Shown: positions 10,680 through 28,035, counted from the first letter of the stretch. The stretch: 64,000 nucleotides of DNA from Balanoglossus misakiensis (GCA_040954595.2 CM082596.2:3038001-3102000), one strand, 5' to 3'. Translations and numbers: made by a program. The notes: a model not told the origin generated them from the sequence alone.

Positions 10680-11991
10680 GAACATGCTGAAGACGAGTCA
10701 GCATTGCTTCATATAAACGACGCCGGGTCGCATAGATCGAAGTTCACGGCTAACGCATTAGTGAATAATGTGGTCATACGACACTGCGCGGACTGAGAAG
10801 TTAATTTGGAAGGAACTGAAAAATGTGCGCCGGGTTTCAAAGTGTTTAAAAGCATTTGTGCGTTTCAATGCAATATACATACATGTATATGAAAATTGAA
10901 ATATGCATAATTGCCGTACGCGCACGACGCGTACAGTCAAAACCACTCAGAAAGTTATATTTCTCGCGTTTTACAAGTAATATATATGTTACAGATAGAC
11001 ACATTGATTTATGCGTCGGGGCTTGGCCGGAATCATAGGTCAACAACTATGACTCTTACAGACGGAGTGATTACATGTATTTTAACATCTGTAGTACGAT
11101 TGTGTCGTGGGTGTCGATGGGCTTTTTCGCGTTAAAATTACCATATTCACTTGGGGGTGCGAAACAAACTAATTAACATTATTAAACTTAAATTAGTACT
11201 TCACTACATTTTGTTAGCTCAGAAACTTGTAGTATCAGTACATATACTTCTTTTCCGCCTACAGTTTGGGGACAACCAGCACACAGCCAATCTACATAGT
11301 CGGTTGCGGATCCGTTTTCTGACGTGACGTCATAAATCCGGAGGCTATATCTCAAATCCTATCAACAGACAACGAGAATAAATCGGAGATTTAATATTGA
11401 CTCGCTCGATCGATAGGAGTTCAACGGCCCCGGGCAGCGTAGGAATGCGGGCAGATTAACGCAATACTAGTAACAAGGCAATCGTGATTGTGCGCATAAA
11501 AATCACAGCACACCCGATCTCAGTGTCCAACCGCCAGCACACGTCATTAAAGTTATCCCGCATATTTGAATTGACGTCAGAATTCGATAGAAAAGTTGCT
11601 CAGGTTCCTCAGCAAAAGTAAGCCACAAAGCACATGGAAACATTTATGGGATAAGGAAGAGTTTCGAATTCGGGGCTGGGCTAACGTGATCCTGTATACA
11701 CAGTTCAAAGAGAGACACGAAACAAAATTTCCTGAAATGTATGAATTACGCAATAATGAAGTCCATGCATGATGCAGACTTGGAGCAAGTCTAGCATTAA
11801 TAGCTGAGAGCCGGCAGTGAAAACTGCGCAAACTTTAATTATTTATGCGCATGGTGGAATTATGAATTTTTCAACACAACGCGACCAAGGGCGGCTGACC
11901 AAACTATGAAATAACGAGAACCATTCATCATTCATTGTGTCTTGCAGGTGGGGAGACGAGAATAAGTGGTTTGATAATAGAACCGGTCGAC
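10680..11991. other. Intergenic or upstream region of the ankyrin gene
   Basis: About 1.3 kb with no coding sequence I can support. A splice-acceptor-like cttgcag at 11941-11947 precedes the start codon of the ankyrin gene, so a noncoding first exon may lie in this interval, but I cannot place it. Confidence 0.4.
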
Positions 11992-14900
11992 ATGGGGGAC
12001 TGGGCGGAAAAGCAGCGCCTTAGAGAGGTACGTTAAGTCGGTGTCTTTTCTGTGCAAATTTTTTAATACAGGCAGCGGAAATCTTGGCCTTCTGTTTGCT
12101 TATTTAATTTTCATAATTCAGGCAATTGCAGGTAAATTCATTTAATAATTGATGTACTACACTTACACAATAAAAGCGCTCGCGTTAATTATTTACTTGC
12201 GACTAATATCGCTCAGTTATGTTCGTTTATTGATCAGATCGACTGCAGCTGATAGTCATCGCGTATTTTAGGTGATCGGCAACGATCTTGTATTTTCACA
12301 CATCAAAGAAATATTTTGCGAAAAAAATAAAAAATATAGGTCTGTACCCCCCCGTGGTTTGGTCGCAGCGATATGATCAAGTCCGACGACCTTGTGAACA
12401 AAATTAATTATTGAAGGAATGCATGCTTCACTGCGTACTTCGAAGATACCGTTAGATAGAAACAATCGGCCTTGTTTGTCATGTTTGTGATTGTTTTGTT
12501 GTGTTTGTTTAACGTCAATGCGACATAAAGAGGGAATCTTTAAGAGGCGTGTTGAAAAACAAAACAAAACACGTAACACTCTAAGTCCAGTGACCGAAAC
12601 TTCTTTCTGTAGAAGATCGCACATATCAATTAATCAAATGAAAACTTTTTGTTGTTATCCCCAGGAAATCATCGAGGCAGTAAAACTGGGCGACACCGCA
12701 AACGTCACTCGGTTATTAGATAATGGGGCTGATATAAACGAATGTGAGGTGAGTGTCGCGTTACAATTGTGAATGAAAGAATGGATGCGCATTATGGTCA
12801 CTTGACCATCTTAGAGTTGCGCTTTTTCCTTGGAAGCAAGCGACAGTCGCTCTACTATCTACGATGGTTTTCCAGATATGTTTCAAGTATATTCCAATTC
12901 AGTACATTAAATTCATTCGACATGTTTTTAAAGACAAGGGAAGTGCACAATTTTGCGTATCAAATCGCTTCTTGTAGCACCTATTGTGGGCATACACATT
13001 TTGCGGGCGTTTCTGGGAACGCTTTTTTCTTACCCTTTTTTCGATGTTTTTTTTCCTCGAAAAAATTACCAAAAGCTATGTATGTTAACTCCAATATATA
13101 AGGTGTTAAGGTGTAAGGCAACTATATCGAAAATGAACGTTCTATTATACTTGTACATTCCTGATTTTATGTGGGCACTTTTTGTCTGATCTCCAGGGTG
13201 GATACCTCACGAAGAAAAATTTACTGATGATGGCAATCCAAAGAAAAGATACAGACACAGCAGTTGTACTCATAAATCGGGGAATAGATCTATCATTTAC
13301 AGTGACGGTAAGCCACTAGTACTTGGATGCTACGTTCGTGTGTGGGGTTCTAGGAGGAAAAGCATACAAGACGTTATGTATGTACTGTCCCATCAAAAGC
13401 TGGTCAAAGGCAAAAGGGCTGAATCATCAGATGGCGGCAACAGTGTTTTTTGTTACCACCAGACAATGAGGGTATCCAAATATAACATGTTTGATCAGTA
13501 CACAGGTGTTTATCATCATTTTGTCATTTGTTAAAGAACTGAGCATACCAGAGTAACCAACAACGCGTTCAGATCTAAGATTTTAAGGACAGTTACTGGG
13601 GACTATTCATGAGCACTCTGCCAAATACATGTACAGAAATTTTCAATATTTGACTATGGTAGACAAACACTTGCAACAGAAAGGTGCGGCTACAAACATT
13701 TCTATTTTCGTCGATACTTCAGCTGCACGTTTCTTCCGCAGGTTGATCAGGAAGAAAAGTCGGCGTTAGACATGGCGAGGGCGTTGGATCAAAACCTCAT
13801 AACTGAACTTATAGAGAAGCAAATAGGGGCCAATCAGGTGAGTTTGTGGTGTTGAGAGATGCTACAGAAGAGCAGAAAAGTCTTCCGTCGTCACCCTTCA
13901 TCAAACCAACAAACAGAGGACAACTCATCCTGTACCAGTAATTTTCTACAATTCATACTGAATAAACATTTTAATGATTCTTTTGTTTTATTCATAGGAC
14001 CTAATCCGCGCTGTAAAACTAGGAATAATAGATTTAGCCAATCGAGCGATCCAAGGTGGGGCGAACATTAACATTGTTGAAGATGTAAGTACTGGTCATG
14101 CATAGCATCAAAAGATCCGTGAAACCACCTCGACCTCCACAATTGTCACTTCCATTAGTGTTAGGTTTAACCGCTGAAAATGATCTGTTGTACTCTTACA
14201 GGATGGTACTCAACATTGTGGCACGCTCCTCATGATAGCCATTTGCAACGAACAGAAAGAAATGGCTCGGTTTTTGATAAAACAAGGCGTTAACCTGGAC
14301 TACGTGAACAAGGTAGGGTAATTAATAATAACAAACTTGCATGGTGAAGAGAGGTGATATGTTGTTAAATTTGAGTGTCACATGGGAAGGGGCAATTCAA
14401 TGAAAGATGAAGGAAACTTGACCATCTCAAACAGTATTGATCTATGATGTACATTGGTAACATGTCCTTGTTTTTTCCCTAGTGGGAGGACCCAGCGTCC
14501 GGAGAACGCTTTGCAGACACGGCTAGGGATTATGCCATGAAAATGCATTACAACGACATCGTGGAATTGATTGATGAAGAAAGGAGGAAAACAAAGGTAT
14601 AGTAATTCTAGCATCAGTAATCATGTAGCCATCTTCTGTGACTGCTCTGTCGTCTGACTACAAGTCATTGAACAGTTGACAAGCAAGAAACTCTTTGTAT
14701 CTTTTAGGAACGTCAAGCGCAAGTCAGCAATAACCACACAACAGAACAAAACAGCCATGTACCTAATACACAGAATTCAAACAAGGTAAGTGAATTCTGA
14801 TGAATATGTGATGTCAGCGTTTTGTGTTGCATCCATAGCTGTCACACTTCTTGAACTATGACAACATATTTTATGACCGCCACAAAACTACTGAATATGC

Positions 14901-15215
14901 ATGCGCATATAACATATTGGAGATTGTTTTCTCTTTGAAAAAACAGCAGCAAACAAAACAGGCAAATGGTGATTTACAAGACGTTGAAGATTTCGAACAA
15001 GAGGTGAGTGAGAGAATTTTTTCACACTGTTCTTTGGGTCATGGCGAGTACCCCCAACTGCTTGAGTGTGTGTTTTAATACTGAAATGTTATGTGTGTTT
15101 ACAATCATTTGTGGCTCATTTTCAGGAGACAACAATTCAAGAAGCAAACAAACAAGACACAGGGAATAAGAGAAGACACAAAGCACCGGCGAGTGGTAGT
15201 TGTGTTATTTTCTGA
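11992..15215 (+). CDS. Ankyrin-repeat protein with C-terminal CaaX prenylation motif, 287 aa
   Basis: Ten exons: 11992-12027, 12665-12748, 13197-13307, 13742-13837, 13998-14084, 14202-14312, 14483-14596, 14708-14785, 14947-15003, 15126-15215. All nine introns are phase 0. Residues 13-109 and 110-213 are two copies of a three-exon ankyrin block; compare AVKLGDTANVTRLLDNGADI with AVKLGIIDLANRAIQGGANI, and LLMMAIQRKD with LLMIAICNEQ. A polar Gln/Asn-rich linker follows (about 214-270), then basic KRRHK and the final four residues CVIF. CVIF fits CaaX with Phe at X, which favours geranylgeranylation; the basic patch would help membrane binding. Inferred role: a membrane-tethered ankyrin adaptor. 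I do not recognise an orthologue. The exon 9 acceptor could also lie three bases downstream. ATG 11992 is the first in the open exon. Confidence 0.85.
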
Positions 15216-15604
15216 TAGCCACCACTAGAGGACAGTGTCTGCCACCACACTTCCTTATTCTTTTGTTTTTTTCTCTCCTGTGAGCATCTGGACCATTCCA
15301 AGACGTCTTGTCTTTAAAGTGTTTACTTTAAGTAATTCTGTAAGTGTCTTTGCGAGAAAAACTAGCTGTATCATTCGTCTGACGAAGCAGAAGAAATGGT
15401 ACTGCAGCAGGTTTTTTTCACCACAATTGGCACTGAGAGGAGCTTGTTTATTTTCTTGGAAATGTCCGGATTTGACACAACTCCAACAGTTAATTAACTC
15501 ATAAAACAAAGGTATTGATGCGTAGGGTTTTCGATGGGCATAATCCCTTCACGTGCATATACCAAGACTTTTGACTGTGCCTGCGCTAAAATACCAGCTG
15601 AAGC

Positions 15605-15610
15605 AATAAA
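15605..15610 (+). promoter_or_regulatory. Poly(A) signal AATAAA of the ankyrin-CaaX gene
   Basis: First AATAAA downstream of the stop, about 390 bases into the presumed 3' UTR. It is the likely 3' end signal, though later signals could be used. Confidence 0.5.
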
Positions 15611-16615
15611 ATAGCATGTGTGTATGAAAAACACTGCCTTAATTTGTACATGCATACGTTTTATGTGAATCATCTAAAGAAACCGTCCTCCCACTGGTAA
15701 CCACTGTTGTTTTTTTTATACTTTACTATTATGAGTTTATCATGGAGTTGAACACTTCATATGTTGGCTTTAAAACAGGAATTGGCTTTTTTTTTAAAGT
15801 CAGATATTGTCTGGTTTTTTGTGCTACAACTTGGCTTTAAGCAATCTGATATGAACATATTTTATGTTAAGTTTATCTCGTCGCACTTTTCACATTTTGT
15901 TTGAAATGTAGTCTTTTATTAAACTCCGGTATTCTGTGCCATGTTGATTGTCAGCATTACAGTCAAAAGATTGATATATTTATGCATTTTCATGCAAGTC
16001 TGTTACTATGCAAAGAATAGGGCGTGAACCCAAAAGCTTAGAGGCTCAGTAGAGATATTAAAGTCATTTACAAAGGCACACAAAAACTGTTGCATGCCAG
16101 ATGCCATCTATGACACCAAAAACGAAAATAATTTTGAATAATTTTTGGTATGGTCATCCCCAGCATCTCTCTCCTTTGCTATTAAAGATGAGGGAAGAGG
16201 AGATGATTGTTTTGTTTCCCATGGTTACGTTTCCTTCTACTAGGAAGATGATACCCACTGCACTGTAATTGTACAATGCAATGTACACGGCAGCAATTTT
16301 GACAAACTATTTGCGTTTGCATTCTGTGAGAGAAAGCTTTTTTTCTCTGTTGTACAGCTCATTAAACATTTAAATTAGTAGATACAAAGCTATGCAAATC
16401 TGTTGTGTTGGTGTTTTTCTTGTGTGTATTAGTACATGCACTACAAGCATGTGGAAAACCCACTTCTACTATCATGAACTTTTGCAGACAGCTGAATCGC
16501 CCCTTTGTAATAAAACAAGCATCCATCAGTCTTCTCTATGGCATCATGCTTTTGCAAGGAACACCTACCTTTGGAATCACCTTTCTTCCAGCTCAATGAA
16601 CATAGGAAAGACTTT

Positions 16616-16640
16616 CACACACACACACACATACACACAC
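16616..16640. repeat. CA dinucleotide microsatellite
   Basis: A run of about twelve CA units with one AT interruption. Confidence 0.9.
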
Positions 16641-17190
16641 CATATCCATGCCTTTGCAGCAACATTCAACCTTCAAAAACCAGAGGAAATTGCCTACCTT
16701 CACACACTCTCTCTCTCTCTATCTGCTGGAGCTTGTGGTGGTCTTCAAACATTCACAACCAATGGGCCAAATATCGTACAGCTTGGTTCTTAGTATTTCT
16801 GTAGGACGTGGAGACCTGTTGATTGGTTGATATGGGTACAATAAGGGGCAAGAATAGATCTACAAATATTGAGATGACTTTTGATTTGCTCTACTGTCTC
16901 AACATTTGATATCGATATTCTGTACAGGCTCTGTCTGCGACTGCAGGTTATATTCATAAGCTGGGAAACTTGGTCAAAAGATAAACTGTTTCTAAAGTAA
17001 GGACTGGAGTTACTTGCCAAGCAAGCATTTTGCAAGTTTGTCACCTATTCTATACAGGAAGATTGGCATATCAGAGATGACGAAGAGACTAGACAATATA
17101 CAGCTCCATACACTCAACTGACTTGTGTGGTATGAAGCTGAATTTTCAACTAGTCATTTTTATATCCACAACATGGGGAATGGCTCCCCG

Positions 17191-17211
17191 CACACACACA
17201 CACACACACAC
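17191..17211. repeat. CA dinucleotide microsatellite
   Basis: Ten uninterrupted CA units in the presumed 3' UTR or downstream flank of Beclin 1. Confidence 0.9.
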
Positions 17212-17605
17212 GCGAAACTGACTCCAACAATTGACGACAGATCATTTCCAACTATGATGATGGTACATGTAAAAGCTAACTTTTTATTACATAGAACTGA
17301 AACACATTGATGAGTACATCACAAGGTACCCACTTTCCCAAGTAAATACACAAAGCCAACATTTTTATTCAAAGTTGAAATATGTGACAATCCTGAGGTT
17401 GTCTAAAACACATCAAACATCAGTTCTTATTTCATCAGTCGATGAAACCAAGCAAACATTGAATTGTGTAAGCCAAATTGTCCCAGAAATATTTATTGTT
17501 CCTGTACACAAAAATCTGCTGTGATTTAACAGCAGTGAGATTACTACAAGTAAAGTATGACTCCCTTTTTCTCGGAAGTGTGGTAAATCCAAAAGTTTGA
17601 CAATA

Positions 17606-21558
<3,953 letters not shown>

Positions 21559-22410
21559 GTCTGTTATTGCCGAATTGCCCCACATCAAAGCTGCGACATC
21601 GCGAACGGTTGATCACTTGATAAACAGATGTAATTCCTCGCCACTGTTTTGTCTTTCAGTTGTTTGTTGATCTGCACGTTATTCTTTGTTTTCTGACACC
21701 ATCTAAAACAGTTCGCGACCTGACATGACACTAGAAAATGACAAATCAGCTGGTCCCAAATTTATCATAACAGTGCAACTCCCCTTCCGCCTTCACCAGC
21801 CTCGTTTTCGACAAACTCACTGTTTGTCGGCAAATATTACAAATCACTTGGTAAAAAGTGAAAACATTAGCAAAATGACTCAAAAATATTATTTGACACG
21901 TACAGATAGTGTTCGGTATTGTATTTAGGTTCTTAATGGAGACAGCTGTGCCAATACAAGACTGGATTTCAAGGGCTTTCACTTTTGCGACAAGTCGTAA
22001 AAGGTTCGCCCTGCGTATAATTATTTAGTTGTGCCCATGACATTTTCCAAGGCAACTGAACTAATGTTTTATGTTTCTTGTGAGGACCTTTGTTACAAAG
22101 GGTGAGTACAACGCTCTGCGTATATCACGTTGCTGTTCTCTTCTTTTATGTCTTTTTCGGAGACCGAGATCTGGTGGCGAAATTTTGCGTAAGTACTCGA
22201 TAAAGTGTCGTGTTGTCAGGAAGGTCAAACCCACGTGCGAAGCCGGCCGGGTGTACGCGTCTGCGTCGCGCCGGAGACGCTACGCTGCACCTCGCAAACG
22301 GGATATGTTTGTCGGTCCGCTTTTATGTAAACAACGAGTCTGCCCTCCGTGACTTTGTTACCATTGGTTAAAATCACACCTAGTGACAAATGTGAATGTT
22401 GATGTGCGTG

Positions 22411-22458
22411 AACTGTTATATAACAGTTATGTGTACATTTCACAAACCGTTTGTGAAA
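22411..22458. repeat. Pair of adjacent palindromes
   Basis: Positions 22411-22428 are an 18-bp perfect palindrome (AACTGTTATATAACAGTT). Nine bases later, 22438-22458 is a 10-bp perfect inverted repeat with a single central base (TTTCACAAAC-C-GTTTGTGAAA). Confidence 0.9.
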
Positions 22459-23020
22459 TCGATTACTGATGCAATCGTGGTATATTACTCATAATTCCCC
22501 CCATATTTACATAACGGCACGTTAATGAGATTACGTAACTAATATGTTAGTTTGTTACCACGTCTGGACTGGTATCGTTACTGACAACACAACGTGATTG
22601 TTCTCCGCAGTTGCTGCATTGATCTCAGCCTACATGTATTTGTCATGTGGTCTCTATTAGTTTTTATGTGACACTTTGTGTTTATTTATATTTACCAGTC
22701 TCTCATTGATTACAAGGCTATCCATAAAAGCCATATTTGATGTGTATCTACCCGGAAATGCTAGCTTTGTATTTAAAAATTAATCAGAATGAATCTAGCT
22801 AGCTGTCCTGTATTTCTTGGATCTGATTTCATGTCAAGGCAATACAGAATAAATTTGAAGAGAGTGTGATATATACGTATTTGCTAACTACAAAAACATA
22901 AGTGAAGAAAAAGGACAATTTATAATATCCATCAAAGCAGTCTGTGTCAGTCAACCACCTTCTTAGGATTTGGGAAGTGTGGTGAAGTGAAGTACATTAC
23001 ACACATCCGTAATTGTGATG

Positions 23021-23089
23021 TGCTTGGAATAGCAATTTCACATTCCGGGCAGTCGAGCTCCCCAGAGTATGAAATTGCTATGCCAAGCA
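23021..23089. repeat. Hairpin with 20-bp near-perfect stem
   Basis: The arm 23021-23040 (tgcttggaatagcaatttca) pairs with 23070-23089 with one mismatch in 20, around a 29-base loop. It is the strongest hairpin I found outside transposon-like repeats. It could be the end of a small foldback element or a microRNA-like precursor; nothing in the sequence alone decides. Confidence 0.85.
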
Positions 23090-24632
23090 GTACTTTCATT
23101 CTGTAAACAGGCTGTAGAAAGACTGATTTTCTGAGAGACTTTTAGAAAATGAAGAGGCACTGAGACATAATGAGTTCGTCCTGTCTTCCTCTTTGGAAGA
23201 AGTAGAGGACATAGGAAAAGATGGAGCACATCTTCAAGTCTGAATTGAATCATAATTGTGACTGATCATTCTCCAGATTTGTCCTTGGTCAAATGATTAT
23301 CCAATAAAGATGCTTTTGCGAACATCTTCGTTCATTACAAATTCAATGGAATGGTCACATGATGCCAGTAACATTCAGCTCATCACTCAGTGTACGTGCA
23401 TTCTACCTGGATGCAAAATTAGCATCATTTCCTAATCTCAGTGTGCTTTCTATCCTATTAGAATGGAAAGAATGGCACTGCATGCAGTGGAATTCTCGGT
23501 TGGATATCTCAATTTTCTCAAAGGCCAGTGACTCCACTTTGGGTGCAAAACTCATTTAATCATTAATGACCTTCAAATCCTGTCACCCCTCTCTTAATTT
23601 GAACATCCTGAAAGGCATATACCTCCCCAGAAGTGGAACGTTCCAAATCAATACATTTATTAATCCCCCCAAGTGGGCACAGCTTGTGCATTGATTTGAT
23701 TGTGAGAATCAGTAACATTTTGTTCATACGTGTAATAAATGTTGCTGGGCATACCATTGAAATCAGTCCATTATTGGTGAACTGATACTGCCATAATCAG
23801 AACTGCAACTCTCTAAATATTGATTGAAGCATAATTCACTGAGTGAGTATTTTATATTTTCGTTAAGAACTTTAAATACTTTTTGTTTCTCAATTTATTC
23901 GTGGTATGTTTTGAAATTATCGTATGTAACTGGATGTTAATAGTTTTCGTGTAAGTTGAAAAAAATGGTGAAATTCAACAAGAGTTAGTGAAACATAATC
24001 TTATTGAGTGTCAGATAAAATTTATCTCTGCTGTGAAATCGACTCAGTGTCACTTTTCAAGGTATGTTTCCTGGGGTTCTTACACGTCATACTATTCTAA
24101 CATTCCAACATGATAGTGATATCACCATAGAACGTATCATAAATACAACGATTGCAGAGAATAGGTATTAAATTGCCAAGTCCCTGTACCGGACTAACAC
24201 TCACATTTCCAGATCTTTCTCAGCATGATGTTATTGGCAATTGTACGAGTGAAATCTAATTCATTAGATGCTAGCATACTACACATTTGTACCCATGATT
24301 AAATTTAGTGTCGTGTCACACACATGCCGGGACACTGCACATATGAGTTAATCTACTCTGAACATTTAAGGTTGAACAGCTGTACTCAGTTTAAGGACTT
24401 GGTTCAAAGGTTGGGTTGTATCAATCATTCTGAGGTCAGCAGGAGATACTAGTTGTCAAGACCACAATTCTCTGTGAGCATATGTTGAACGATGTATGTA
24501 GAATATACATGCTGTTTTGCAAGATTGATTGCAATAAAAAGTGTATATTATATTTATAGTTAATAATAATTTCAGATAGATATAACATTATTGTTACTGT
24601 TTTGTATTGCAGTCTATACTCGTGTCCTAGCC

Positions 24633-26412
24633 ATGGCTGAGTTCGCACCACGTCCAATTGTAATCAGTGGCCCATCAGGGACTGGCAAAAGTACACTTAT
24701 TAAAAAACTCATGGATGAGTACAGAGAATTTTTTGGATTCTCCATCAGTCGTAAGTAACCGAAATTTATCCCGTCTAAAAAATACTTGTGAATGAATTGA
24801 AGATTGTGTTGTCAAGCGATTTGCAATAAACGGTAATTTGCGAGAATACAGCCTAGCTATAATTATATTTGGATCTTTTCAAACCGTTTCAGGTCTGTTA
24901 CCCATGATGACTTCACTAATGATGAAACCCTGGAGTGTGTCTTTGTTCAACATCTAATCATTTCCCCCAGTGATGATTGACTTTATTTTCTGGTCGCTAA
25001 GCAACTCTATAGGCATCTCACATCATTAGGTGTTTCCTTTTATCCTGTGTGTCCAATTAGTTTGCCCAGTGATAATAAGGGATGAATTATGAAATATTGC
25101 AAAACAGGATTTGTTCAGAATGTATATAATTTACTTTAGTGTTTGTCTCACAGATACCACAAGAAAACCCCGTCCTGGCGAAGAGGATGGAAAAGGTATG
25201 ATTCTAATCACTTCTCGATGAAGTCTACCATAGTTATTGCCTAAAGAACTGCCCATGTATTACTATTGCATGCCGAGAACCAGTCAATAGATGTACACTG
25301 TTACACTGCAGATATGCATGTGTAATGCTAAGGTTTATTTCTGTCATATCAGATTACCATTTTACAACCCGAGGTGAAATGGAAGCTGCAATTGAAAGAG
25401 GCGAGTTTGTAGAAACAGCTGAATACTCAGGGAACCTCTACGGCACTAGGTGAGTTGAGCGTGGTTCCAACTTGCCAAAAGGCAGCCATATCATGAAAGG
25501 CAGCCATGTTGTAGAAGGCGGCCGTTATCAACTTTTGAACACATATAAATGTTGTTTTGGAGAATGAAGAGTATTATAATATTAACATCATGATGAAAGA
25601 GGAAATGGGAAGAAGGTCTTTATTTTGGATTTTGTCTTTCAGTAAAAAAGCTGTTGAAGATGTCCTCAGGCAGAAGAAGATTTGCATACTTGATATTGAT
25701 ATGCAAGGAGTCAAAAGCGTCAGACAGACAAACTTGAAACCCCGTTATATATTTATTAGGCCACCAGATATGAAAGCATTGGTAAGTCGAGATGTACAAA
25801 TGTTAACCATTGATCACTAGATTTGAACACTTTAACTCGTAAATACAGTTTGCTGACTGTATTCCCTTGTTTTTGATTTGCAGGAAGACAGATTGAAAGG
25901 CCGTGAGACTGAAACAGATGAAACACTACAGAGGCGGCTACTTTCAGCAATTGATGAACTAGAGTATGGTAGGTAGAGAGAGCTAGGTGTTGACTAGTTG
26001 GAACGCACCAAATCCATGATTTGGAGTTCCTTGGGTCCATCAAACAAACATCTTGCTTTTGGAAAATGAGCAAGAGTGTATTGTCAAAATTGTGAATACT
26101 ATAGTAGAACATTCTCAGTTGGATTCAACCTTGGCAGCTAGCTGGTTTTATCGGCCATTGTGTACAAAGATGCCCTGACTTCTGGGCGACTGCTGTGTTG
26201 ATGCCACAGCACAATACAGTTCTTTCAGAAAAAACTGTCATTACTTTCATTTGTTTCTTAATTCATGTCTTTTTTGTTTTTCAGGGAAAAAAACTGGTGC
26301 TTATGATGTCACTATAATCAATGATGATTTAGAGGTAGCTTACGAAGAACTGAAAGGTTTTCTCAGTCGTGACATTGCTGAACTAAAAAAAGAGAAGTAC
26401 AAGAAGCATTAA
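24633..26412 (+). CDS. GUK1: Guanylate kinase (GMP kinase), 202 aa, complete
   Basis: Phosphorylates GMP or dGMP with ATP to GDP or dGDP in the cytosol. Six coding exons: 24633-24750, 25154-25195, 25353-25449, 25643-25781, 25884-25968, 26285-26412. The P-loop is GPSGTGKST at residues 13-21. The GMP-binding segment contains [18 protein letters not shown] and later EYSGNLYGT, both family hallmarks. LDIDMQGV is the Walker-B-like strand, and IRPPDMKAL with [11 protein letters not shown] forms the lid region with its Arg residues. Length and exon structure fit animal GUK1 (human 197 aa). It ends KKEKYKKH. An acceptor at 24611-24612 shows that at least one 5' noncoding exon lies upstream. Confidence 0.97.
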
Positions 26413-28035
26413 CGCTGGTTGGAAAATAAACAACAACTGAGGAAAAGATGCAGACATACAATGTACAGCCAAATTTAACGCAGCCTGACAAACTTCCATG
26501 TTCTACCACGGTCACTCTGTGGTTCTACTAATCATGCCACTGACTTAGTATTTCCTGTTGTGAATTTCAAGTCTTTTCTGTTGTGAATTATAGTCATGAA
26601 CGATTATGAATAGCAATTTATTATGTTCTGGATAGAGGCTCGTGTCAACACTATTGCCAGAATGCTGTATCTCTTTCTTAGTCGTGTGCTATGTATCTTT
26701 AACCCTTTCCTTGTTATGGTTTGGTCCAAACCCATTGATTTCTGGATAAAGGTGGACCTGTGTACAAGGTAATAGAGGTGAAATGTTCATCCATGTTTTT
26801 CGGGGAGGAGAAATGATATCTTCATCTTATTTTTTCTTAATTTATCATTCCCATGTGCATATTCATGTTTTAATGATTTATGGACTTTTTCATGTTTATT
26901 TTACATTAATACAGAGTTTATAAAACGGCAATATCTGGTATCATTTATTTCAGAAGTATTTTTTTTATATTCTTATACGGAAACTTACAAAAATTGGTTA
27001 CATCTGCATTTTGTAAAGGAATAGAAATATAGATTATCAGTGAGTTTGTTTAAATTTTAAAAATGGTATCAAGTGTATGGTATACGGTATCAGTAATGGC
27101 AATTTTGTTCATGGTTATTTTTGTCTGTTATCTCATTTTGCTACTTCAAGTAATATTTGAATAATTTTCCTACTTATTTATCTCTCAATAATTCAAAAAC
27201 AAAAAGACAAAGAAACTTTTCCCAAAAGCCAAAATCCTTAAGCATTTTTAAGTGAGTTTTTGTTTGGCACTTTTTCTTTGTACTTAAGTATTCCATTTCC
27301 ATCCTATTACCTTGTATTTACTCTAAGCTAGTCGGCAGGTCTTTACATTGTACAACTTACATCCAATCTGTCTAAAACTTGGACTTGAATGAAGATAATC
27401 TGACTGTATTGCACTACTTCCAAAATGCAACAGATAAATCTATTGTACTACAGTGAAGATTTATGGCTGATATTTAATAATTTAATGGAGAACAAAGCAG
27501 CTGAATGGTTTTAATTTTATTATTTTCGGTGGTATCATTTCAAGTGTCAAACTGTACCTCAGGGGAGATGTTTGTGTCAAAAGGGATGGTCACTTTTTGG
27601 AGTGTCAAGGGATCAAAAGTTATACTCGCAATCAGTCAATCTTCCTATGAACTGTGCAGGAGTCCATAAATATGCAGCAGACTATTAAATTATTGGGAGA
27701 ACAAACAAAACATTATTTGCAGAAAAATTTATGCATAGACAACCATCTGTATTTTCATTGCAATATTGTGCAGCAATGTCATGTGTAGGTTTTCTATTTC
27801 GATCAACTTTTCAAATGCATTGAAATTCTGAGAGTGTAAAGCCACAGTCTAAGACCACACGCCATGCAGTTATCATTTTTGAGGTTTGACTTTGTGTACA
27901 CCAAACTAGTATATCCCCTGTTTATAGAATATCAGAGATGTAAATTTTGTTTTGCTTTGTACTGAGTTTGTGCAAGGCCACAGGTGCTCATAGACCCTTA
28001 ACCAGAGAAATAATAAAATTTAAAACACATCACAG
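26413..28035 (+). other. 3' UTR of GUK1, ending near AATAAA at 28012
   Basis: AT-rich noncoding sequence of about 1.6 kb with no other coding content. AATAAA at 28012-28017 is a plausible distal end; I have no transcript evidence and earlier ends are possible. Confidence 0.5.

Larger units (their letters stand above)
15611..17605. other. Region between convergent ankyrin and Beclin 1 genes
   Basis: AT-rich sequence with CA microsatellites. It should contain the Beclin 1 3' UTR: AATAAA on the minus strand occurs at 17497-17492 and 17369-17364. No coding exon is supportable here. Confidence 0.5.
21559..24632. other. Intergenic region between divergent BECN1 and GUK1
   Basis: The part at 22190-22330 is CpG-rich compared with its surroundings and has donor-like sites (GTGAGT near 22101 and GTAAGT near 22190). 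These could end a noncoding first GUK1 exon, because the GUK1 start codon sits 20 bases inside an exon whose acceptor ends at 24612. The region also holds two perfect palindromes (22411-22458) and a long hairpin (23021-23089). I see no protein-coding exon. Confidence 0.45.

Noticed and set aside
16392-16804. Overlapping open frames around a CA tract
   Set aside because: They are produced by the microsatellite and show no coding signal.
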